Source of the DNA: Lichenicoccus sp965213775 | GTDB taxonomy: Bacteria; Pseudomonadota; Alphaproteobacteria; Acetobacterales; Acetobacteraceae | Assembly (NCBI GenBank): GCA_965213775.1 | Contig: CBDCAC010000007.1 | Span: 156,822-220,821 of the forward strand | Direction of reading: 5' to 3' | Length of the DNA stretch: 64,000 nt | Part shown: positions 35,805 to 44,620 of the stretch, in pieces | Position numbering within the stretch: the stretch's first letter is position 1 | How the letters are laid out: each line of letters begins with the position of its first letter | Position numbers and translations under genes: made by a program | The notes under the pieces: model-generated | Seen by the model: the letters and a program-made list of their open reading frames with translations, nothing else | What the model was told of the DNA's origin: nothing | The model's database searches: none

Positions 35805-36119
35805 ATGTTCGCAGTCATCCGCACCGGCGGAAAGCAATACCGCGTGTCGCCGCAGGCGGTGCTGAAGGTCGAGAAGCTGCAGGCCGAAGCCGGCGCCACG
35901 GTGACCTTCACCGAGGTGCTCGCGGTAGGCGGCGAGGCTGGCACCACCATCGGCGCGCCTCTGGTGCCGGGCGCCAGCGTGACCGCCACCGTGGTCGCGC
36001 AGGACAGGCTCGACACCGTCATCATCTTCAAGAAGCGTCGCCGGCAGAACAGCCGCCGTCGCAACGGCCATCGCCAGCCGGTCACCGTGCTGCGCATCGC
36101 CGACATCGTCACCGCCTAG
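35805..36119 (+). CDS. rplU: 50S ribosomal protein bL21
   Basis: 104 residues. MFAVIRTGGKQYRVSPQAVLKVEKLQAEAGATV is the standard start, and the basic FKKRRRQNSRRRNGHRQPVTVLRI is the 23S rRNA-binding part. Standard length. First of the rplU-rpmA-obgE order that is conserved across bacteria; rpmA starts 18 bases after its stop. Confidence 0.97.
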   Translation: MFAVIRTGGKQYRVSPQAVLKVEKLQAEAGATVTFTEVLAVGGEAGTTIGAPLVPGASVTATVVAQDRLDTVIIFKKRRRQNSRRRNGHRQPVTVLRIADIVTA

Positions 36120-36137
36120 ATCCGGGGAGACCGAGCC

Positions 36138-36410
36138 ATGGCACACAAGAAGGCAGGCGGTTCTTCGCGCAATGGTCGCGATACCGCCGGCCGGCGCCTC
36201 GGCGTCAAGAAGTTCGGCGGCGAGAGCGTGATCGCCGGCAACATCATCATCCGCCAGCGAGGCACCAAGGTGAAGCCCGGCCGCAATGTCGGCCTCGGCC
36301 GCGACCACACCATCTTCGCGCTGGTCGATGGTCAGGTGAAGTTCGAGACCCGCGCCGAGGGCCGGGTGCAGGTGAGCGTCGAGGCACGCCCGGCCGTCGC
36401 CGCGGCGTAG
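36138..36410 (+). CDS. rpmA: 50S ribosomal protein bL27
   Basis: 90 residues. MAHKKAGGSSRNGRDTAGRRLGVKKFGGE is the conserved N-terminus, whose flexible end reaches the peptidyl transferase centre, followed by GNIIIRQRGTKVKPGRNVGLGRDHTIFAL. No cleavable N-terminal extension. Lies between rplU and the obgE-proB gene in the usual order. Confidence 0.97.
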   Translation: MAHKKAGGSSRNGRDTAGRRLGVKKFGGESVIAGNIIIRQRGTKVKPGRNVGLGRDHTIFALVDGQVKFETRAEGRVQVSVEARPAVAAA

Positions 36411-36509
36411 CCGCCTCCCGACCGGGACGCGCCGGGGCCGGTCAGCGCCCGGCCCTGCCCCTCTCCGGAACCTATGTCTCCGGAACCTGTATCGAGCCCA
36501 GCCGCCGCC

Positions 36510-38690
36510 ATGAAATTCCTCGACCAAGCCAAGATCTACGTCAGGTCCGGTGACGGCGGCGATGGTGTGTGCGCCTTCCGCCGCGAGAAGTACATCGAGT
36601 TCGGCGGCCCGGACGGCGGCAATGGCGGACGCGGCGGCGACATCGTGTTCGAGGCCGCGGCCAACCTCAACACCCTGATCGACTTCCGCTACACGCAGCA
36701 TTTCCGCGCCCGCAAGGGTGGCAACGGTGCCGGCTCCGATCGCACCGGCGCCGGTGCTGACGCCGTCGTGATCCGGGTGCCGATCGGCACGCAGATCCTG
36801 GATGACGATCGCGAGACCCTGCTCGCCGATCTCGACCGGCCCGGCAAGCGGGTGCTGCTCTGCACCGGCGGCGACGGCGGCTTCGGCAACGCCTCGTTCA
36901 AGACCAGCACCAACCGCGCGCCGCGCCGCGCCGACAAGGGCTGGCCGGGCGAGGAGCGCTGGGTCTGGCTGCGGCTGAAGCTGATCGCCGACGCCGGTCT
37001 GATCGGGCTGCCGAACGCCGGCAAGTCGACCTTCCTCTCGGTCGCCTCCGCCGCCCGCCCCAAGATCGCCGACTATCCGTTCACCACCCTGCACCCGCAG
37101 CTCGGCATGGTCCGGCTGTCGATGTCCGAGGCGTTCGTGCTGGCCGACATCCCCGGCCTGATCGAGGGCGCGCATGAGGGTGCGGGGCTTGGCGACCGCT
37201 TCCTCGGCCATGTCGAGCGCTGCGCGGTGCTGCTGCACCTGATCGACGGTGCGGCGGGCAACGTGGTGCGGGCCTGGCGCACTGTCCGCGACGAGCTCGA
37301 GGCCTATGGCGGCGGGCTCCTCGCCAAGCCCGAGCTGGTCGCGCTGAACAAGATCGACGCGATGACGCCGCGCGAGATCTCCGCGCGCCGTCGCGCGCTG
37401 GAAAAGGCGACCGGGGCGGAGGTGCTGACGCTGTCGGCCGTCAGCCATGCCGGGGTGGCCGAGGCGCTGCGGGCGCTGCAGGATCGCGTCACCGTCGGCC
37501 AAGCCGCGCGCGCCGGGATCCTCGGGACCGCCGACGCATTCGGCCACGAGCCATCCCGCCGCTCCGTGAGCGGTCAGGCTCCGGATCTCGCCCGGGCCAG
37601 ACGCGTGGTGGTCAAGATCGGCAGCGCCCTGGTCGCGGATGCCGGGTCGGCCGCGCCGCGCCGCGCCTGGCTCGCCAGCGTCGCCGCCGACATCGCCCGC
37701 CTGCGCGCCCGCGGCACCGAGGTGACCGTGGTTTCGTCCGGGGCGATCGCCCTCGCCCGCCTCACGCTCTCCCTGCCCGATGGCCGGCTGCGCCTGGAGG
37801 AGAAGCAGGCCGCCGCCGCCGTCGGCCAGATCCGGCTCGCCCAAGCCTGGAGCGAGGCGCTCGCCACCCAGGGCATCACCGCCGCACAGCTGCTGCTCAC
37901 GCCGGACGATACCGAGGACCGCCGCCGCTACCTCAACGCGCGCGCGACCCTCACCACGCTGGCGGCACTCGGCTGCGTGCCGGTGATCAACGAGAACGAC
38001 ACGGTGGCCACCGAGGAGATCCGCTTCGGCGACAACGACCGGCTGGCGGCGCGGGTCGCCGAGATGATCCAGGCCGACCAGCTGGTGCTGCTGTCGGACA
38101 TAGACGGGCTCTACACCGCCGATCCGCGTCTGCATCCCCACGCACGACACGTCCCGCTGGTGCCGGCGCTGACCGCGGAGATCGAGGCCATGGGGGGTGC
38201 GCCGCCGCCCGGCCATTCCTCGGGGGGCATGCGCACCAAGCTGCTGGCGGCGCGCATCGCCACCGGCGCCGGCTGCGCGATGGCGATCGCGCTCGGCAGC
38301 GGCCTCCATCCGCTGACGGCGCTGCTCGAGGGCGCACGCTGCACCTGGTTCCTGGCCGCGCCGGACGGGCGAACCGCACGCAAGCGCTGGATCGCCGGCG
38401 CCCTGCGTCCGTCCGGCCGGCTGGGTATCGACGCCGGCGCCGCGCGGGCGCTGGCCGGCGGCAGCTCGCTGCTGCCGGCGGGCCTGCGCACGGTCGAGGG
38501 CGAGTTCGAGCGCGGCGACCTGGTCGAGATCGTGGGCCCTGACGACAGGCTGCTGGCACGCGGGCTGTCGGCCTATGGCAGCACCGACGCACGCAGGATC
38601 GCGGGCCATCGCTCCGGGGCGATCGAGGCGCTGCTGGGCTGGCGCGGCCGCGACGAGATGGTGCACCGCGACGATCTGGCTCAGCTCTGA
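36510..38690 (+). CDS. obgE-proB: GTPase ObgE fused in frame to glutamate 5-kinase ProB
   Basis: One open frame of 726 residues. Residues 1-158 are the Gly-rich Obg fold (MKFLDQAKIYVRSGDGGDG onward); 159-340 the GTPase domain with GLPNAGKST (G1), DIPGLIEGAHEGAGLG (G3) and ALNKID (G4). Residues about 358-610 are an amino-acid kinase (VVVKIGSALVADAG, VVSSGAIALA, PVINENDTVATEE, GDNDRLAARVA, LLSDIDGLYTADPR, GGMRTKLLAA), and 645-720 a PUA domain, as in ProB. The two are normally separate genes. Val353 is encoded by GTG (37566) overlapped by TGA in another frame, which looks like a former GTGA gene junction. A start at 36474 is also open but MKFLDQAK is the family start. Confidence 0.88.
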   Translation: MKFLDQAKIYVRSGDGGDGVCAFRREKYIEFGGPDGGNGGRGGDIVFEAAANLNTLIDFRYTQHFRARKGGNGAGSDRTGAGADAVVIRVPIGTQILDDDRETLLADLDRPGKRVLLCTGGDGGFGNASFKTSTNRAPRRADKGWPGEERWVWLRLKLIADAGLIGLPNAGKSTFLSVASAARPKIADYPFTTLHPQLGMVRLSMSEAFVLADIPGLIEGAHEGAGLGDRFLGHVERCAVLLHLIDGAAGNVVRAWRTVRDELEAYGGGLLAKPELVALNKIDAMTPREISARRRALEKATGAEVLTLSAVSHAGVAEALRALQDRVTVGQAARAGILGTADAFGHEPSRRSVSGQAPDLARARRVVVKIGSALVADAGSAAPRRAWLASVAADIARLRARGTEVTVVSSGAIALARLTLSLPDGRLRLEEKQAAAAVGQIRLAQAWSEALATQGITAAQLLLTPDDTEDRRRYLNARATLTTLAALGCVPVINENDTVATEEIRFGDNDRLAARVAEMIQADQLVLLSDIDGLYTADPRLHPHARHVPLVPALTAEIEAMGGAPPPGHSSGGMRTKLLAARIATGAGCAMAIALGSGLHPLTALLEGARCTWFLAAPDGRTARKRWIAGALRPSGRLGIDAGAARALAGGSSLLPAGLRTVEGEFERGDLVEIVGPDDRLLARGLSAYGSTDARRIAGHRSGAIEALLGWRGRDEMVHRDDLAQL

Positions 38691-38701
38691 CGCGCTGCTG
38701 A

Positions 38702-38760
38702 GGTAAGCCGAGGGCTCTGCCCTCGACCCGCCGGGGCCGGCGGCCCCAGGCCCCGGTCCC
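38702..38760 (-). repeat. Double-hairpin intergenic repeat, copy 5 (inverted)
   Basis: Minus-strand copy: stem 1 is CTGGGGCCGCCGGCCCCGG, linker CGGGTC, stem 2 is GAGGGC/GCCCTC, then GGCTTACCT. Stem 2 has changed on both sides relative to AAGGGC/GCCCTT, keeping the pairing. It lies between the convergent ends of obgE-proB (plus) and a small membrane-protein gene (minus). Confidence 0.88.
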
Positions 38761-38771
38761 TAGGAAAGGCC

Positions 38772-39098
38772 TCAGGCGGGCGGCCAGCGCAGCCTTGGTT
38801 CGCTGCGGTCTTGCGAGGGCCGTCTCTGTGCCTCCGGGCGCGGCACCTCGTCCGCCGTCGCGCGGCCCAGGCGCTGCGGCTCGGCGTCCGGCAGGCGCAG
38901 CGACAGCATGCGCAGCTCGGCGTGGATGTCGTCCAGCTGCGCTTCCAGCAGGTCGAAGCGGCCGCGCTGCCCGAGCAGGGCGAACGGCATCATCAGCAGC
39001 GCCAAGCCGAGCAGCAGCGCGAGCGCCAGCGCGATCAGCTGCATCCAGGGCGGCATCCAGGACGGTGCCCAGCCGGGCAGGATCGCGGGAAGGTTCAT
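38772..39098 (-). CDS. Small single-pass membrane protein
   Basis: 108 residues. A hydrophobic helix (about 19-45: LIALALALLLGLALLMMPFALLG) follows a short Pro/Trp-rich N-terminus; then FDLLEAQLDDIHAELRMLSLRL is a likely coiled coil; the C-terminal 40 residues are charged and Pro-rich. No family recognised. It lies 23 bases downstream of gapR on the same strand and is probably co-transcribed with it. Confidence 0.65.
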   Translation of the reverse strand: MNLPAILPGWAPSWMPPWMQLIALALALLLGLALLMMPFALLGQRGRFDLLEAQLDDIHAELRMLSLRLPDAEPQRLGRATADEVPRPEAQRRPSQDRSEPRLRWPPA

Positions 39099-39121
39099 CC
39101 GGCTCCGCCCGGCGGCATCGG

Positions 39122-39430
39122 CTACATGCCCAGCGCGCGGCGATACACGTCGAGCAGCGCCTCCTGCTCCTCCACGTCGGCCGGCTCCTGGCGCCGGATC
39201 CGGATGATCTGGCGCACCACCTTGACGTCGAACCCGGCCGACTTGGCTTCCGCGAAGATGTCCTTGATGTCGCTGCCCAGCGCCTTGCGCTCCTCCTCCA
39301 GCCGCTCGACCCGCTCGATGATGCTGCGCAGCCGGTCGGCGGCGATGCCGCCGGTGGCGGCGCGATCCTCCGCGGGCGGCTGTGCCGCGCCGGCGCGAGT
39401 GCCAGGCCGCTCGGTGGTGTCCAGCGTCAT
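39122..39430 (-). CDS. gapR: Nucleoid-associated protein GapR (DUF2312)
   Basis: 102 residues. After a variable N-terminal 30 residues, IAADRLRSIIERVERLEEERKALGSDIKDIFAEAKSAGFDVKVVRQIIRIRRQEPADVEEQEALLDVYRRALGM is the DUF2312 domain over its full length. The Caulobacter member, GapR, is a coiled-coil protein that encircles overtwisted DNA and helps topoisomerases during replication. The ATG at 39430 is preferred; a longer frame begins further up without support. Divergent from zwf with 163 bases between. Confidence 0.92.
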   Translation of the reverse strand: MTLDTTERPGTRAGAAQPPAEDRAATGGIAADRLRSIIERVERLEEERKALGSDIKDIFAEAKSAGFDVKVVRQIIRIRRQEPADVEEQEALLDVYRRALGM

Positions 39431-39593
39431 CGTCCCGCCCTTCCTCGCCGCCATCGGTCGCGGGCTTACCAAGTCCCATCGCCGCGGGTCAATGTCGCCG
39501 GTGGCGGCGGCGAGGCCCCTTGCGGTGCCAGGTGCGAAGCCCAATCCTGCTGTCCGATGCCGCGATCGCCCGAACCGCTGGAGAGCACCGCCC

Positions 39594-41072
39594 ATGTCCG
39601 CGACGAACAGCCCGGTGCCGCCGTTCGACTACGTCGTCTTCGGCGCGACCGGCGACCTGACCATGCGCAAGCTGCTGCCGTCGCTGTACTACCGGTTCTT
39701 CGAGGGGCAGATGCCGGGCCAGGCGCGGATCATCGGCGCCGCGCGCTCGAAGCTCTCGGACGACGAGTTCCGCAAGCGTGCCGACAACGCGCTGACCCGC
39801 TTCGTCAAGCAGGCCGACCGCAAGCCCGACATCGTGCGGGAGTTCATCGGGCGGATCCACTACGCGAGCGTCAACGGTGCGGAGAGCGAGAGCAGCTGGG
39901 ACAACCTCACCGGGCTGTTCGAGCCCGCCGACGCCGAGCGGGTGCGGGTGTTCTACCTCGCCACCTCGCCCGACCTGTACGGCAAGATCTGCCAGAACCT
40001 CGCGGCCCACGGGCTGGTCACGCCGCGCTCGCGCGTCGTGCTGGAGAAGCCGATCGGCCACGACCTCGCCTCGGCGCGCCGGATCAACGACGAGGTGGGC
40101 GAGGTGTTCGCCGAGCAGCAGGTGTTCCGCATCGATCATTACCTGGGCAAGGAGACCGTGCAGAACCTGATCGCGCTGCGCTTCGCCAACCCGGTGTTCG
40201 AGCGGCTCTGGTCGGCGGATGCCATCGACCACGTGCAGATCACCGCCGCCGAGACCGTCGGCGTCGAGGGCCGCGGCGACTATTACGACCATTCCGGCGC
40301 GCTGCGCGACATGATCCAGAACCACCTGCTGCAGGTGATGTGCCTGGTGGCGATGGAGCCGCCGGGCTCGCTGGAGGCCGACAGCGTGCGCAACGAGAAG
40401 CTCAAGGTGCTGCGGGCGCTGAAGCCGATCCGCATCGAGGAGGCGGCGCGGGTGGCGATACGCGGCCAGTACGGGCGCGGCCGGATCGGCGAGGCGATCG
40501 TGCCCGGCTACCTCGAGGAGCTCGGCGAGGGCCGGCAGAGCCAGACCGAGACCTTCGTTGCGCTGAAGGCCGAGGTGCATAGCTGGCGCTGGGGCAAGGT
40601 GCCGTTCTACCTGCGCTCGGGCAAGCGGCTGCCCTCGAAGCTCAGCGAGATCGTGGTGCAGTTCAAGGAGACGCCCTGGTCGATCTTTCCCTCCAAGCTG
40701 CAGGCCAACCGGCTGACCATCCGGCTGCAGCCCGAGGAGGGGATACAGCTCTCGATCATGAGCAAGGATCCCGGGCCCGACGGCATGGTGCTGCGTCCGG
40801 CCAACATCGACATCTCGTTCGAGAAGGCGTTCGCGACCCGCTACCCCGACGCCTACGAGCGGCTGCTGATGGACACGGTGCGCGGCGACCCGGTGCTGTT
40901 CATGCGCCGCGACGAGGTCGAGACCGCCTGGAGCTGGGTGGAGCCGATCCTGGAGGCCTGGAGCGATCAGCCGGGCACCCTGCACCATTACGGCGCGGGA
41001 AGCTGGGGCCCCGACGCCGCACGCCGGCTGATCGAGGCGGACGGCCATGTCTGGCACGAGGAGATGCGATAG
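39594..41072 (+). CDS. zwf: Glucose-6-phosphate 1-dehydrogenase
   Basis: First step of the oxidative pentose phosphate and Entner-Doudoroff routes, making NADPH and 6-phosphogluconolactone. It has 492 residues. VVFGATGDLTMRKLLPSLY is the dinucleotide-binding start, EKPIGHDL a conserved loop, and RIDHYLGKETVQNL (His182) the substrate site; the C-terminal part has YLRSGKRLPSK and LMDTVRGDPVLFMRRDEVE. GGAGAG lies nine bases before the ATG. The next gene begins directly after its TAG. Confidence 0.96.
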   Translation: MSATNSPVPPFDYVVFGATGDLTMRKLLPSLYYRFFEGQMPGQARIIGAARSKLSDDEFRKRADNALTRFVKQADRKPDIVREFIGRIHYASVNGAESESSWDNLTGLFEPADAERVRVFYLATSPDLYGKICQNLAAHGLVTPRSRVVLEKPIGHDLASARRINDEVGEVFAEQQVFRIDHYLGKETVQNLIALRFANPVFERLWSADAIDHVQITAAETVGVEGRGDYYDHSGALRDMIQNHLLQVMCLVAMEPPGSLEADSVRNEKLKVLRALKPIRIEEAARVAIRGQYGRGRIGEAIVPGYLEELGEGRQSQTETFVALKAEVHSWRWGKVPFYLRSGKRLPSKLSEIVVQFKETPWSIFPSKLQANRLTIRLQPEEGIQLSIMSKDPGPDGMVLRPANIDISFEKAFATRYPDAYERLLMDTVRGDPVLFMRRDEVETAWSWVEPILEAWSDQPGTLHHYGAGSWGPDAARRLIEADGHVWHEEMR

Positions 41073-41588
41073 GTGGCACGACCGCCGGGCCGCCCAGGAG
41101 GCAGCCCAGGAGGCAGCTCGGGGGGCGACACGCGCGTCGCTCCGCCCGCGGTGAGGCAGGGGCCGCGCCCGGTGCCGCCGCCGCCGCGGCCCTGGACGCC
41201 GCGCCAGCTCGCCGCGCGCATCGGCGTGATCGCGCTGAGCGGCCTGCTGATCGTGGTGCTGCACTTCACCGGCACCCTGGACGCCCTGCAGCGACGCATC
41301 TTCCCGCCGCCGGTGCGCTGGAGCGACGACTACTCGGTGGTCGAGCACCTGCGCGACCGCGTGGTGCGGGACGGCCTGACCCGGGACGCGCGGGAGTGCC
41401 TGCTGTTCATCATCGACGGCAACGATCCGCCGCAGGCGCAGCGCATGCGGGTGATGGAGAAGCACAACGCGAGCTGCCCGGGGCCGCGCGGGGTGCTGCC
41501 GCGCCTGTTCACGCTCCGGATCGACCGCGCCCGCGGCCTGGTGGAGGACGATCGCGGCACCCCTGGCCAGTTCCATCCGACCCCCTGA
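41073..41588 (+). CDS. Hypothetical membrane-anchored protein
   Basis: 171 residues, starting with a GTG directly after the zwf stop, so translation is coupled. Residues 1-45 are Pro/Gly/Arg-rich, about 48-66 form a membrane helix (ARIGVIALSGLLIVVLHFTG), and the rest is a probable periplasmic domain with two Cys (ARECLLFIIDGNDPPQAQRM, HNASCPG). No family recognised. Some link to zwf or petA is possible only by position. Confidence 0.6.
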   Translation: MARPPGRPGGSPGGSSGGDTRVAPPAVRQGPRPVPPPPRPWTPRQLAARIGVIALSGLLIVVLHFTGTLDALQRRIFPPPVRWSDDYSVVEHLRDRVVRDGLTRDARECLLFIIDGNDPPQAQRMRVMEKHNASCPGPRGVLPRLFTLRIDRARGLVEDDRGTPGQFHPTP

Positions 41589-41672
41589 CCGAGGCGGCCG
41601 GACCCCAGGGGCTTGCCCGCGGCCGTGCGCCGGGGCAAACCGGCAGCCCGGCGCCGAACTTCGGGAGATCCC

Positions 41673-42356
41673 ATGGCACAGACCGACACCGCCCCCGGAA
41701 TCGGCGAACAGCAGGGGGGCGACCAGCACGGACATGACGGCGCCGTCGGCACCCGGCGCGACTTCCTGACGCTGCTGACCGGTGCTGCGGCGCTGGTCGG
41801 CGTGGGCGGCTTCGTCTGGCCGTTCCTCGACAGCCTGTCGCCCGCCGGCGGCAGCGACAGCGCCAACGCCGACGTCGACGTCGACCTCTCCAAGCTGGCA
41901 CCCGGCCAGCAAGTGGTCGTGGTCTGGCGCGGCAAGCCGGTGTTCGTGGTGCATCGCAGCCCAGAGGCGCTGATCAAGCTGCAGGACACCAACCTGACCA
42001 ACCGGCTGCGCGACTGGACGTCGAAGGAGCGCCAGCAGCCCGACTACGTGGTGAACTGGCACCGCTCGATCGCGCCAGAGTACGGCGTGATGGTGGGCAT
42101 CTGCACCCATCTCGGCTGCGTTCCCGGCTACGTGCCGAACCCGTCGCCGACCGAGCCCGCGGCGAACTGGCCGGGCGGCTTTGCCTGCCCCTGCCACGGC
42201 TCCAAGTTCGACCTCGCCGGACGCGTGTTCATCGGCTCGCCCGCCGGCTACAACCTGCCGGTGCCGCCGTACTCGATGCCCAGCAAGACCAGCCTGAGGA
42301 TCGGCAGCAGCCCCGACGACCTCGATTTCGACTTCGAGAGCATCCGCCAGCTCTGA
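41673..42356 (+). CDS. petA: Ubiquinol-cytochrome c reductase iron-sulfur (Rieske) subunit
   Basis: Rieske 2Fe-2S protein of the cytochrome bc1 complex, 227 residues. The N-terminus has a twin-arginine-type signal (TRRDFLTLLTGAAALVGVGGFVWPF) that serves as the membrane anchor. CTHLGC and CPCHGS bind the cluster, and GPAP-like GSPAGYNLPVPPY follows, as in alphaproteobacterial and mitochondrial forms. The partners petB and petC, which normally follow in one operon, are not here: the next gene encodes a Hint-domain protein. Confidence 0.95.
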   Translation: MAQTDTAPGIGEQQGGDQHGHDGAVGTRRDFLTLLTGAAALVGVGGFVWPFLDSLSPAGGSDSANADVDVDLSKLAPGQQVVVVWRGKPVFVVHRSPEALIKLQDTNLTNRLRDWTSKERQQPDYVVNWHRSIAPEYGVMVGICTHLGCVPGYVPNPSPTEPAANWPGGFACPCHGSKFDLAGRVFIGSPAGYNLPVPPYSMPSKTSLRIGSSPDDLDFDFESIRQL

Positions 42357-42399
42357 ACGCGTGGATCGCCGAAGCTCCGTTGCGCGAGCGGTTTGAAGC

Positions 42400-42429
42400 T
42401 TGACTAAGTCATAACGGTATCGTTATTGC
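42400..42429 (+). promoter_or_regulatory. Candidate promoter with inverted repeat upstream of the first Hint gene
   Basis: TTGACT (42400-42405) is followed after 18 bases by TATTGC (42424-42429). An inverted repeat ATAACG-GTAT-CGTTAT (42411-42426) lies across the spacer and reaches the -10 region. The stretch is unusually AT-rich for this window. A repressor-controlled promoter is a reasonable reading but is inferred from pattern only. Confidence 0.35.
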
Positions 42430-42496
42430 TGCTCTCATCGAGCGGTTCCGGCGATCTCTCAGTGGGTCCGCGCGGATATCGCGACAAGGAGCGGAC

Positions 42497-44494
42497 ATGG
42501 CGAACGACATCTTCACGCCGATCGTCGTCAGCGGGACGAGCGGTTTTGCCTGGTCGAACAGCACCAACTGGTCGTCCGGACTGCCCGACCAGAACGCCAC
42601 GGCCGTGATCAGCTCCACCACGCTCGGCTACACGCTGCTGGTCGGCGGCGTCTACACCGTCAACCAAGCAACCTTCGGCAGCGGCTCCGGCAGCGTCGGC
42701 ATGACGATCGCCAGCGGCGACTCCGTGACCGCGAGCAACGGCGCCAGCGTCGCCACGAACAGCGCCCTGACGATAAACGCGGCCAGCGCGGGCAGCTTCA
42801 TCACGAGCGCCCTGGAGGTCACTAGTGGCGCCTCGCTGAACGTGCTCGGCGGCACGTTCTCCGCCACCGGCGGCGGCCTAACGCTGGACAGCGGCGCCAC
42901 GGCGCTGTTCGGCGCCGGCGTGACCCTGAACGTCAACGTGCTGACGCTGAACGGCAGCTCGAACCTGACGCTGGATGTCGGCAGCACCAGCGCGCCGCAC
43001 GTCATCGGCAACGTCAACGACGGCAGCGGATCGTCCACCCTGACCGTCGCCGGCGGCGACCTGCAGCTCGGCTCCGGCGGCGCCGGCACCTACGTCGTGA
43101 ACAACGCCGGCGTGATCGAATTCACCGGCAGCCTCAACGGCGGCGCCACCATCGACCTCACCGGCGGCACGGCGCAGCTCGACAGCAGCGTCAACCTGCA
43201 GAGCGGCGACACGTTCCATTTCGGCGGCAGCGCCGCCTCGACGCTCGACGTCGTCTCCAGCAACAACTTCCAGAACGGCTTCGGCTACGCCGTCAGCGGC
43301 TTCGACTACGGCGACAAGCTGCAGTTCGGCAGCCTCAACCTGACCGGCGACAGCTACAGCTACAGCGGCACCACGCTGACCATCAAGAGCGGCAGCACGA
43401 CCGTGCTGACCCTGTCGAACCTGTCGCTCGCGACCGACGCGGCGCTGTCGCACAGCTTCCTGCTCAGCGGCAACACCATCCAGCTCGCCTGCTTCCTGTC
43501 AGGCACGCTGATCGAGACCGAGCGCGGCCCGGTGCCGGTGGAGCGGCTGCGCGCCGGCGACAGCGTGGTGACGCTGCGCGGCGAGGAGCGGGTGATGCGC
43601 CGCGCGCGCTGGGTCGGCAGCCGACGCATCCAGGCGGCGTGCTTCGCCGGCCACGAGGACGCCCACCCGATACGGATACGCGCCGGCGCGTTCGCCGCCG
43701 ACCTGCCGCGTCGCGACCTGCTGGTGACCGGCGAGCACTGCATCCATATCGAGGGCGGCCTGATCCCGGCGCGCATGCTGGTGAACGGACGCAGCATCGT
43801 GCGCGACACCAGGGTCGCCGACTACACCGTCCATCACGTCGAGTTCGACAGCCACGCGATCATGCTGGCCGAGGGGCTGGCGACGGAGAGCTACCTGGAC
43901 ACCGGCAACCGGGACAGCTTCGGCGAGCCGGGGCTGGCGCCGGATCGCGCGCAATGCTGGCCGGCGGACGCGGCAGCGCCGCTGGTCGTCGACCGCGAGG
44001 CGGTCGAGCCGATCTGGCAGGCGCTGCAGCGTCGCGCCGACCGGCTCGGCCTGCCCGCCGCGGCGGCGCCGGCGCTGTCGGACGACCCCGATCTGTGTCT
44101 GCAGCTCGAGGATGGCCGGGTGCTGCGCGCGCGCTGGTGCAGCGAGGCGCGGCACCTGTTCCAGCTACCCGCCGGCGCGCGTCCGTCGCATCTGCTCTCG
44201 CGCGCGGCGCGGCCGTCGGAGGTGATCGGCCCGTTCGTCGACGACCGTCGGCTGCTCGGCGTCGCGGTCAGCCGGGTCACGCTGTGGAGCGGCCTGAGCG
44301 ACATCACGCTGCGCGACCAGGCGCTCGCAGGAACCGGCTGGCACGGCGCCGAGGACGGGCATCGCTGGACCGACGGATGCGCGCGCCTCTCGCTGCCGGA
44401 CGCGGACGACGCCGACCGCTTCGTGGAGGTCGAGCTTGCCGCGCGAATGCGCTACCCGGTCCTGCCGGAGGCGAGCGTCAAGCTCGCCGCCTGA
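42497..44494 (+). CDS. Hint-domain (Hedgehog/intein) protein with N-terminal beta-repeat region, paralogue 1
   Basis: 665 residues, ATG with AAGGAG seven bases upstream. Residues 1-325 are Gly/Ser/Thr/Asn-rich short repeats (for example SGASLNVLGGTFSATGGGLTLDSG) of the kind that fold as beta-helices in surface proteins; no classical signal peptide. The Hint domain starts at Cys332 (CFLSGTLIETERGPVPVERLRAGD) and has the block-B motif TGEH (Thr411, His414), ending in AEGLATESYLDTGNR. About 190 further residues form a domain shared with the next gene (IGPFVDDRRLLGVAV-RVTLW). Bacterial Hint domains may self-cleave or splice; this is not shown here. Probably exported. Confidence 0.8.
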   Translation: MANDIFTPIVVSGTSGFAWSNSTNWSSGLPDQNATAVISSTTLGYTLLVGGVYTVNQATFGSGSGSVGMTIASGDSVTASNGASVATNSALTINAASAGSFITSALEVTSGASLNVLGGTFSATGGGLTLDSGATALFGAGVTLNVNVLTLNGSSNLTLDVGSTSAPHVIGNVNDGSGSSTLTVAGGDLQLGSGGAGTYVVNNAGVIEFTGSLNGGATIDLTGGTAQLDSSVNLQSGDTFHFGGSAASTLDVVSSNNFQNGFGYAVSGFDYGDKLQFGSLNLTGDSYSYSGTTLTIKSGSTTVLTLSNLSLATDAALSHSFLLSGNTIQLACFLSGTLIETERGPVPVERLRAGDSVVTLRGEERVMRRARWVGSRRIQAACFAGHEDAHPIRIRAGAFAADLPRRDLLVTGEHCIHIEGGLIPARMLVNGRSIVRDTRVADYTVHHVEFDSHAIMLAEGLATESYLDTGNRDSFGEPGLAPDRAQCWPADAAAPLVVDREAVEPIWQALQRRADRLGLPAAAAPALSDDPDLCLQLEDGRVLRARWCSEARHLFQLPAGARPSHLLSRAARPSEVIGPFVDDRRLLGVAVSRVTLWSGLSDITLRDQALAGTGWHGAEDGHRWTDGCARLSLPDADDADRFVEVELAARMRYPVLPEASVKLAA

Positions 44495-44522
44495 GACCCG
44501 GGCGAAAGGCCGTAATCTAGCA

Positions 44523-44578
44523 GATCGGGGTCCGGGGTCGCCGCCCCTGGCGGGTCAAGGGCAGCGCCCTTGCCTTAG
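44523..44578 (+). repeat. Double-hairpin intergenic repeat, copy 6
   Basis: Starts GATCGGGGTCCGG. Stem 1 is imperfect (GGGG/CCCC around TCGCCG), linker CGGGTC, stem 2 is AAGGGC/GCCCTT, then GCCTT. It lies between the two tandem Hint-domain genes, in the 3' flank of the first. Confidence 0.85.
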
Positions 44579-44620
44579 CCTCCCGACGGCCAAGCTCCGT
44601 CCCCACACTGAGGTGCCAGC

